A stretch of 64,000 bases of DNA. Source: Ascarosepion bandense. Taxonomy: Eukaryota; Mollusca; Cephalopoda; Sepiida; Sepiidae. Position 1 is the stretch's first letter. The number at the start of each line of letters is the position of its first letter. Of the stretch, positions 54,141-61,404 are shown piece after piece. The notes beneath the pieces were generated by a model that had not been told where the DNA came from, did not search any database, and saw only the letters and a program-made list of their open reading frames with translations. Location of the stretch: the NCBI GenBank assembly GCA_037127315.1, contig JBBBDQ010001921.1:337501-401500 (forward strand), written 5' to 3'. A program made the translations under genes and the position numbers.

Positions 54141-54784
54141 TGTAGTGGGATTGGCTTGTTAATAATAATTAGAATAGCCATACATCTATATGTATGACAT
54201 ATCTAAGACTAGCAGTATAGCCCGGCGTTGATCGGGTGTAATGAAAACTTTAAACCTAATCCATGGTCCTGGAGCTCAGACTCTTTGGACGTTGGCACAA
54301 AATACTAAAAAGCAATAGTTGTTTCCAGTTAAAGCGAAACCGTAGACTGAAAGAAAAATGAATGGATGTAAGTCAAATTTTGATTTCCTGGTATCAATAT
54401 CAAATTTTCTGCACTATTGTAAGAACTGCAACCTTGAAACTTCTGAATATCGTTTCTTGTGTCTTTGTCTATGAGTGTATGAAATTTGATTAAAATCGGA
54501 CCACTCTTTCTATAACCTGATTTTTTTGATTATCGATTATTGATATTTATTGGGGGTACCTTGACACAAAACCTAGCTAAGAACACTCGCAGACGCTTAT
54601 AGTACAGCTGTCTAAATTTTCAAGAAAATCAGTTCAGCCGTTTTGGAGTCTATAGGTAACTGACACACACACACACACAGAGACAAAGTTCCATTTATAA
54701 ATAAGTTTAGATTAGATTTAGATAACAGACAGATCGATATCTTGTAAGATTAAGTTTGAATGAGCACTTATCAACATCATAACA
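54141..54784 (+). repeat. 5' LTR, interrupted
   Basis: The parts 54141-54208 and 54721-54784 add up to 132 bp and align over their full length with 55159-55290. Confidence 0.85.
54209..54720 (-). mobile_element. Helitron-type element, family 1, nested in LTR
   Basis: CTAG at 54209-54212 and the 5' end near 54720 (TCTAAATCTAATCTAAAC on the minus strand). Against the uninterrupted LTR (TATCTAAGATAACGG), insertion lies precisely between A and T: plus-strand CTAAGA | element | TAACAG. Nothing of the target is duplicated or lost. The interior lacks the TA-run segment, making this the shortest copy. Confidence 0.9.
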
Positions 54785-54808
54785 AAATGGTGTCACGCGA
54801 ACAAAACT

Positions 54809-55081
54809 ATGTCTGACTTGGAAAATGCTGAGGAGGTTACAATTTGGCTGAAGTGTTTTGAAGTAATGGCCAGGATAAAAAAATTGAAGGACGACCAAAA
54901 ACAAATCACGGATTTATTTTTGGCCACTGCGGGATGTAGAGCCATTAAACAGGCCTCGTTAATGACTTACCCTGAGGAAACATATAAACAGGATAATAGC
55001 TCAGAAGAGACAATGAGCACGCAGGAGTTTTCTGAGGAATCAAGAAAGAAGAAGATCTGCTATAGAGAGAAATCCTCTTGA
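54809..55081 (+). pseudogene. gag-like N-terminal fragment of the LTR element
   Basis: A 90-residue open frame starting 24 bp after the 5' LTR: MSDLENAEEVTIWLKCFE, then ATAGCRAIKQASLMTY and a charged Glu/Lys/Ser-rich end. The W-L-x-x-F-E beginning resembles the capsid start of Ty3-type retrotransposon gag proteins. A stop and the 3' LTR follow, so no nucleocapsid knuckle, protease or RT exists. It may be a remnant with no function; the assignment rests on position and a short motif. Confidence 0.5.
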
Positions 55082-55158
55082 AACCACCGAAAAAGGGAAG
55101 AGATGTAGGAGAAGCAATAGGTCATCTCAGGGAGTTAGACCAAAAAGGTTCCGGATGG

Positions 55159-55290
55159 TGTATTGGGATTGGCTAGCTAATAATAATTAGCATAGCTATA
55201 CCCCTATATATATATGACTTATCTAAGATAACGGACAGGTCGGTATCTCGTGAGATTAAGTTCAAATGCGCATTTATCAACATCATAACA
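55159..55290 (+). repeat. 3' LTR, uninterrupted
   Basis: 132 bp, TG...CA. Serves as the empty-site reference for the insertion in the other LTR. The purine-poor stretch before it (AAAAAGGTTCCGGATGG) would be the polypurine-tract position but is weak. Confidence 0.85.
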
Positions 55291-55947
55291 GTCAGTTTAA
55301 ATCTTTTTCCATTCCACACTTTACTCATTTAACAATTAGTCCATTCATCACTTTATCTTTTTAACATTTTTTCCATTCCTCATTTCATCATTTGACACTT
55401 TGTCTTTCAAAACTGTCAGCAAATGGATTAGACAGTCTTGCAAAGACAATTTTGCAAGCCAACATACATGGTACATTGAAGAGAGGTAAATACAGATGAG
55501 AGGATGTCTTTTGAGAGAAGATTTATCTCAGTATGGACGGATAGACAGACACAGGTATGATATTTGTGGCACCTTAATGACCTCCAAAAGGTATCTATAT
55601 GCAGGTGCACACACACATTCAGGTAAAAAATACTCTCAGAATATTATTTTGAACATCTAAAATTACTCATGTAAATTTAGAAACAAAATCAATTAAAAAT
55701 AATTTTTAAATTAAATATCTGAAAATGTTCACCATATTGATCTTGGCAACATTGCGAGTCAATTTCTAAACTCAGCAAAACATATTTTTTTTAATTCTGA
55801 TGTTTTGGCTTTAATTTGCATAATTTTATTTTCTGTTTCTAAGATCTTCAAGAAGACAAATCATCAAAATGCGGAGACCACATTATATATTCTATTTTGA
55901 TGGGATGAAAATACAGAGGTATATAGATTTTGTGTTTTTGTCAACAC
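55291..55947. other. no recognisable feature
   Basis: AT-rich DNA. Three TTTAACATTT/CATTTCATCA-like short units near 55310-55400. Confidence 0.4.
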
Positions 55948-56055
55948 AAAAATCAGAGGGTTGGTCAAAAATTTATGTACCAGTTCTCTTCAGGACATTG
56001 GTGTTCATGGCTGTTCATGGTTCAGCCTTGCTTGGGGTGAAATGATTAAAAAAAA
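55948..56055 (+). repeat. short retroposon sharing the LINE 3' tail, copy 2
   Basis: CAGAGGGTTGGTCAAAAATT, TATGTACCAGTTCTCTTC, GTTCATGGTTCAGCCTTGC, GGGGTGAAATGATT and an A-rich end. Confidence 0.65.
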
Positions 56056-56128
56056 GAAAAAGAAAAAATAACTTATATGCTTTTTATTAGTGTCAGGTTG
56101 ATGTTTTTCTTCTTTGTGTTTATTTATG

Positions 56129-56159
<31 letters not shown>

Positions 56160-56202
56160 ACATGTGTATGATATCATAGTTACATATATATATATATAAA
56201 AA
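56056..56202. repeat. GT and TA microsatellites
   Basis: A GT run at about 56138-56159, then a TA run at about 56185-56198. Confidence 0.85.
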
Positions 56203-56702
56203 TGTAAACTTATTTATAAATGGAAATTTGTGTGTGTGTATGTGTCTGTTTGTGTGTGTCCATTACCTATAGACTCCGAAACGGCTGAACTGATTTTCTT
56301 GAAATTTTACACAGTTGCGTCTGCGAGTGTTCTTAGCTAGATTTTGTGTCAAGGTACCCCCGATAAATATCAATAATCGAAAAAATCGGGTTATAGAAGG
56401 AGTGGTCCGATTTTAAACAAATTTGATACACTCATAGACAAAGACATAAGAAATGATATTCAGAAGTTTCAAGGTTGCAGTTCTTACAATAGTGCAGAAA
56501 ATTGATAATATATATATATAAAAGGTAAGATGTTTGTGTGTGTGTGTGTCTGGTTATCTGTCTGTATGTCCTTTATACAAATCCACAATTTTTATCCGAT
56601 TCTCACCAAACATCACACAAATTTTCTTTAGTCTGAGCTCCAGGACCATGGATTAGTTTCAAAGCTTTCATTACACCCGAGCATGCCGGGCTATACTGCT
56701 AG
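56203..56702 (+). mobile_element. Helitron-type element, family 1, upstream of a pair
   Basis: 5' end eroded (TGTAAACTTATTTATAAATG), 3' end CGGGCTATACTGCTAG at 56702. Internal deletion removes about 220 bp relative to the full form. The next element starts 7 bp further on. Confidence 0.8.
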
Positions 56703-56708
56703 TATATA

Positions 56709-57437
56709 TCTAAATCTAAACTTATTTATAAATGGAACTTTGTCTGTGTGTGTGTGTGTGTGTATGTGTCTGTGTGTGTGTGTCCATTACCTATAGACTC
56801 CGAAACGGCTGAACCAATTTTCTTGAAAGTTTACACAGTTGTACTATAAGTGTCTGCGAGTGTTCTTAGCTAGGTTTTGTGTTGAGGTACCCCCGATAAA
56901 TATCGAAAATCGATAATTGAAAAAATCATGTTATAGAAGGAGTGGTTCGATTTTAATCAAATTTGATACTCTCATAGACAAAGACATAAGAAACGATATT
57001 CAGAAGTTTCAAGGTTGCAGTTCTAATCTTGGATTACTTATTAGACTTCGATTTTGGAAATCGATACCCCGATATCATACTGGGTCTGATCCACATCAGT
57101 TTTTCAACCCCTTTTATTTTTGTTTTTGCTTCGGGTTTGGCTCTAAGTAGGTATAATTGTAGTTCTTAGTCTCAGCCATGATACCATTTACTCAGAGAAG
57201 TTATTTAGCCTTCAAAATTCAGTTTATGACGAAAATACTTTTTGATGTCGATACCAGGAAATCAAAATTTGACTAACATCCATTCATTTTTCTTTCAGTC
57301 TACGGTTTCGCTTTAACTGGAAACAACTATTGCTTTTTTAGTCTTTCGTGTCAACATCCAAAGAGTCTGAGCTCCAGAACCATGGATTAGTTTTAAAGCT
57401 TTCATTACACCTGAGCAACACTGGGCTATCCTGCTAG
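56709..57437 (+). mobile_element. Helitron-type element, family 1, downstream of a pair
   Basis: 5' TCTAAATCTAAACTTATTT preceded by A; 3' CTATCCTGCTAG at 57437 followed by T. Same orientation as the element before it. A central stretch near 57025-57110 (GATTTTGGAAATCGATACCC) is unlike the other copies. Confidence 0.8.
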
Positions 57438-57557
57438 TAGTAATAATAAATCCAAGGATAAGAATTGTGAAGTAATCCCAATGGATTTACATATCAGACA
57501 AAATGCTAAAACTGATCTAACACAACCTGATGTAAATTTAAATTTACAGAGCAAATA
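57438..57557. other. short unclassified spacer
   Basis: Nothing recognised. Confidence 0.4.
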
Positions 57558-57724
57558 TTTATTCCACATATAAATTCAGTTTATTTCATTTAGAGAACAG
57601 CTATTTCAACAAGATTTTAAAAGCCTGATCTGATACTTGGTGTTGAGGAAATATATTTTTAAAATCCCATTGAAATAGCTATTGTTCAAATAAAATAAAT
57701 TGAATTTATTTGTAGAATAAAGGG
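57558..57724. repeat. inverted repeat, about 52-bp arms
   Basis: TATTCCACATATAAATTCAG...AGCTATTTCAA and TTGAAATAGCTATTG...GTAGAATAA are diverged reverse complements around a 60-bp spacer. Possibly a small foldback element. Confidence 0.7.
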
Positions 57725-57849
57725 AAAGTCAATATATCATCTAAAATGGTTATATATTATGATCCATTTCGACCAGTCAATAATCTCATCTCACCAGACC
57801 ATGATTTTATTTGGTATCATACACATATTTTTTACAACTCCAAACGTTA

Positions 57850-58728
57850 TGCAAGGGTCATTCAATAAATAAGGTGAAATTTTCAGTATAAGAACTTCTA
57901 ATATAGATAGAAGCTTACTTTTTAAAAAAAAATTTTCCATTACTACTTTTTCAAAGGGATTTAATTTTTTTTGCAGATTGAAAAAAAAAACTTTGAGGGT
58001 TTTGGAGATTAACAAAGATGGCCGACCAAGAAGTATGTTCTAGGATTGAATAGAGGTCAGTTAACAAGTCTTTGGTTGCTGAAGGGTGCAAACCAGTTGA
58101 AATTCATAGGAGAAAGTTTACTGTGTATGGTGCCACATGTTTCAGCCAAAGAAATGTCTACAAGTGGGCTAAATTGTTTAAAGAAGAATGGAGCAGTGCT
58201 GAGGATGAAGACAGGCTTGGGAGGCCTACAGAAGTGAGGTCTCCTGAGGTGATCGAATCAGTCAATGACCTCATTCAGTCTGACAGAATGATGACAGTGG
58301 ATGGCATTACAAGGACTTTGAGCCTATCTTTTGGGACAGCACACAAAATTGTCCATGATGACCTTGCCTACTCGAGGGCCTCACACAGCAGCCCAAACGG
58401 AGCAGACCATCAACGAGCTGTGCTGGGAACTGCTCTCTCATCCCTCTTACAGCCCAGACCTCTCGCCCCTTCAGACTTTCACATGTTTGGTCCCTTGAAA
58501 GCGTTCACGGGAGGCACAAAGTTTGAAAGTGACCATGAAGTCAAAAGTGCTGTGTGCGATTGGCTGAGAAATCAGTCCAAAGATTTTTACGCTAAGAGAA
58601 TATGAAAGCTTGTGCACAGTTGGGAAAAGTGTGTGACACTGCTGGGAGACTACACTGAAAAAAAAAAGAAAAAGTAAGCTTCTATCTGTATTAGAAGTAC
58701 TTATACTGAAAAATTCACTTTACCCTCG
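57850..58728 (+). mobile_element. mariner-type element with internal deletion
   Basis: The left TIR (CAGTATAAGAACTTCTAATA, AGATAGAAGCTTACTT) and the right TIR (AAGTAAGCTTCTATCTGT, TTAGAAGTACTTATACTG) pair over about 60 bp. TA dinucleotides lie at both ends (57848-57849 and 58729-58730). At about 880 bp it is shorter than the roughly 1.3 kb of complete mariners. Confidence 0.9.
58018..58605 (+). pseudogene. mariner transposase lacking the catalytic centre
   Basis: Starts with MADQEVCSRIE (58018), a stop, then VEIHRRKFTVYGATCFSQ and NVYKWAKLFKEEW (N-terminal helix-turn-helix), DRLGRPTEV (GRP hinge), SVNDLIQSDRMMTVD and LSFGTAHKIVHDDL (second HTH). It then jumps from AYSRAS to the end of the protein: HPSYSPDLSP in one frame (third catalytic Asp region) and PSDFHMFGPLKAFTGG in the other. 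The roughly 100 residues with the first two Asp residues are deleted. DNA-binding parts are well preserved but the enzyme cannot cut DNA. Confidence 0.9.
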
Positions 58729-59507
58729 TATATTAGAACATAGATATATGCTTATATCTGATAATTGTAGGTACATGTCTTTTAGTATAGTTGGTGCAGA
58801 AACAACAAATTGGAAAGTGGTGTTCAAATAATATAGTTGGTGCTGAAACAAGGAATTTTATCCAAAATTTCATCAGTCTCTTTTTGCAAAAATACCTTTG
58901 GGAAAAATATGAAACCATCTATTCCTCCCTACTTATGGGTTAAATAAAGTAACCGGTCTGGGAGAAGAATAACTGTGAATTCAAAGTAGGTAGCGTATGA
59001 GGCTGGCAAGTTCGACCTGTAAAAACATACTTGCTACAGAAACAACAGTATTCTTCACACAAGGGTGTAAGAGGAGGCTTATATATATATATATATATAA
59101 TATTTTAAATTTCTGAAACCAAAGAAACATTTAAGTCATAGAAAAGAAAAAAGACTTACATCTCCAAACAAAATTTATTCAGTACATTTTAGACTGATAT
59201 TTAATATCAGTCCTATTTATTATTGTTACTTTACTTAAATGAATATCACCTGTAATTCAAACAGAGAAAAATGATATAATCAAGATGTTGACGTTCCTCA
59301 CTACTTCATACAAAATGTTAGGAAGGAAACCCTCATCAATTCTGGAAAGACTAATAACCGCTGCTAGATTTTAGAAACTTATTGCCCTAAAATAATTTAT
59401 AAGAGAAAGATTTTATAAAATTCAAGCAAGAGCAGTACAAGTTGCTTGTTCAATAAAATCTGGATATTTCCTTATCAGAAAATGGTTAATATTATCATTA
59501 ATATTTA
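58729..59507. other. no recognisable feature
   Basis: Includes two TATAGTTGGTGC repeats (58787 and 58841) and a TA run at about 59080-59098. The short GGGTTAAATAAAG near 58928 may be a SINE-A scrap. Confidence 0.4.
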
Positions 59508-59935
59508 ACCCAACACTTTGGGTCATTATGCTCTTCATTGTTACAATTATTTTATTACTAGATGTTTTTCATCTTATTTTTGTTTTTTTTTATCCCAACA
59601 CTCTAGCTTAATAGGCTCTTCAGTATTAATATTGTTTTATTAGTTGTTTTATCCCATCTTATTATTTTTACTTCTTATCCCAACACTCGGGCTCAATTCC
59701 CTCTTCAGTATTAATAATATTTTATTTTTAATTTATTTCATCTTATTTTGTTGCTTTTTTATCTCAACAGTCTGTCTCAATTCACTCTTTAGTATTAAAA
59801 TTATTTTATTACTAGTTTTTTCTATCTTATTATTGTTACTTTTTATTCCAGCACCCTGGCTCAATACGTTCTTTGTTATTAATGTTATTTTATTACTAAT
59901 TTTATTACACCTTATTTTTTTACTTATTCTATCAC
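59508..59935. repeat. tandem repeat, about 84-87-bp unit, five copies
   Basis: Units begin with CCCAACACTCTAGCTTAATA-like sequence, continue with CTCTTCAGTATTAATATT and TTTTATTACTAG, and end in a CATCTTATT block. The 98-residue hydrophobic ORF (59644-59940) comes from reading through the units. Confidence 0.8.
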
Positions 59936-59989
59936 TATGATTTTCTAGATCAAATCTTATCTTAGTCTGGAAGACTACTGCACTTTCTA

Positions 59990-60475
59990 ACAAAGAACAA
60001 TTACCTCAAATACTTTCATGGCTTCTGCTCGGATGAGCTTAAGTCACTGATGCCTCCTCAACAGGTGTTTACCCGTGTAACCAGACTGGCAACTGGGTCC
60101 CACCCATTCACAGTCAGGTTAGCCAAATGCAGACGACAATTCTACTCCTGCAGCTTCCTCTCTCACACTTCCTGCCTGTGGAACTCACTCCCATATTCTT
60201 GCTTTCCTGACGGCTACAACCTCCAGAAATTTAAATGCAAAGTTAATACTCACCTACTAACCACTGGACTCTAGCTCTCTCCCCTCCCCTGTATAACCTT
60301 CCCTTTCTCTCCACCTATGTATCTGTCATTGCACCTGCTTTCTCAGCTTTCTATTGTTCCTTTCTAACTAGTTTGTACTCCTCACTCTTTTCTAATTAAT
60401 CTTTTTACATTTATGTAACCCCCTGCACATCAGTGGCGTTTCTGCCTTGCTCGGGGTGAAATGATTAAAAAAAAA
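59990..60475 (+). pseudogene. jockey-like LINE, C-terminal end, complete 3' UTR and tail
   Basis: A 74-residue open frame (60050-60274) reads PPQQVFTRVTRLATGSHPF, then FYSCSFLSHTSCLWNSLPYS and NLQKFKCKVNTHLLTTGL, ending at a natural stop. A 3' UTR of about 200 bp follows: CTCCCCTGTATAACC, CTTTTCTAATTAATC, GTAACCCCCTGCACATCAG, GGGGTGAAATGATT and an A-run. Cleanest 3' end in the window and a good reference for the family. Confidence 0.9.
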
Positions 60476-60665
60476 AAAAATTAGTAATTTATGAGACTTG
60501 CTATCAATTATTCTGGAAGAGCTTCCAGATTTTAGTCTGACAGAAAGCTAAATCTGTTGGATGGGGCGACTGATTTCGGAAGAAAATCTGAGGGAAAATG
60601 GATTCAAGATTAGGTTATTAATCATCCAAGTTAGTATTTACTGTTATTTTAAAGAGGTATATTAA
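60476..60665. other. short unclassified spacer
   Basis: Nothing recognised. Confidence 0.4.
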
Positions 60666-61182
60666 ATGTGTGTTGTGGTGTACTGGATATCGGCTTGGAA
60701 CGAGAAATCGGAGAGCCGAGTTCAAATTCCGATCGAATTCCTTGCATTCTGTCTATCACAGAAAGCAATGGCAACCTACTGCGGGATAATTGTCTGCCCA
60801 GTCAGTCATGTCTCTTTTGAGACATGATCGCCCAAGTATGTTTCACGTATGGCACTTAACTGACTGACTGAATATAATAGTTGGAAACATAATTAAAACT
60901 TCTACTCTGCATAAAGTGGAGGATCGATTTTCTATTGTTATGAATTAATAAACTGATCCCCCACTAATTATACTTAATATAATAATATAATATAATCTAT
61001 CTCTTCTTCCTCCAGCTATGAGTTAAATAATAGGATAGATTGGGTTCTATAGCCTTGGCTGGCAACCAATCTACCCCAGAAAGCAATGGCAACCTACTGT
61101 GGGATAATCGTCTGCCCGGTCAGTCATGTCTCTTTCGAGACATGATTGCCCAAGTGTAAATCATGTATGACACTTAACTGAC
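60666..61182 (+). mobile_element. SINE-A with deleted mid-body plus one linker-body unit
   Basis: Head GTGTGTTGTGGTGTACTGG, ATATCGGCTTGGAACGAG and GAGTTCAAATTCC. The body jumps from TTGCATTC to TCACAGAAAGCAATGGC. It then has the palindromic linker (GTGGAGGATCG...CTGATCCCCCAC at 60917-60964) and a second body ending TTAACTGACTGA. Confidence 0.85.
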
Positions 61183-61255
61183 TGATATTAAAGGATTGGA
61201 CCATAAACCTTATGTCATTTGTTCAATGTTCTAACCACTAGGCTAGCAAAGAATG
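61183..61255 (-). other. tRNA-like sequence with perfect box A
   Basis: Minus strand GCTAGCCTAGTGGTTAGAAC is a full D-arm with box A, CATTGAACAAATG can form an anticodon-like arm, and TATGGTCCAATCC is a weak box B. No acceptor stem is visible. Probably a separate SINE head. Confidence 0.4.
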
Positions 61256-61404
61256 AATGTAAATGAATGCAGAGGGTTAAACAAGAAAGTAAATGTAAGT
61301 AAAAATAGATGTGAATAAATTGTCCTAAATTTTGCACTTTAGTAAGAAAGCCTGAGGCTCTGCATAGAAGGCTGGATTTGTGAATTTATTCAAAGACTTG
61401 AGAT
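61256..61404. other. short unclassified spacer
   Basis: Nothing recognised. Confidence 0.4.

Larger units (their letters stand above)
54141..55290 (+). mobile_element. miniature LTR retrotransposon (TRIM-like) with nested Helitron-type element
   Basis: Two LTRs of 132 bp (TGTAGTGGGATTGG... / TGTATTGGGATTGG..., both ending CATCATAACA) flank 374 bp of internal sequence. The 5' LTR is split by the element at 54209-54720. Just after it, TGGTGTCACGCGAAC is a primer-binding-site candidate that begins with the obligatory TGG. Flanks ATCAG and GTCAG suggest a 5-bp target duplication with one change. No pol gene is present, so it depended on a relative. Confidence 0.8.

Noticed and set aside
54809..55081. 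Host gene encoding a 90-residue acidic protein
   Set aside because: It lies between two LTRs and begins just behind a primer-binding-site candidate, so a gag remnant is more likely.
59644..59940. 98-residue very hydrophobic ORF, possible membrane protein
   Set aside because: It spans several tandem units of the 84-87-bp repeat and shows the same period.
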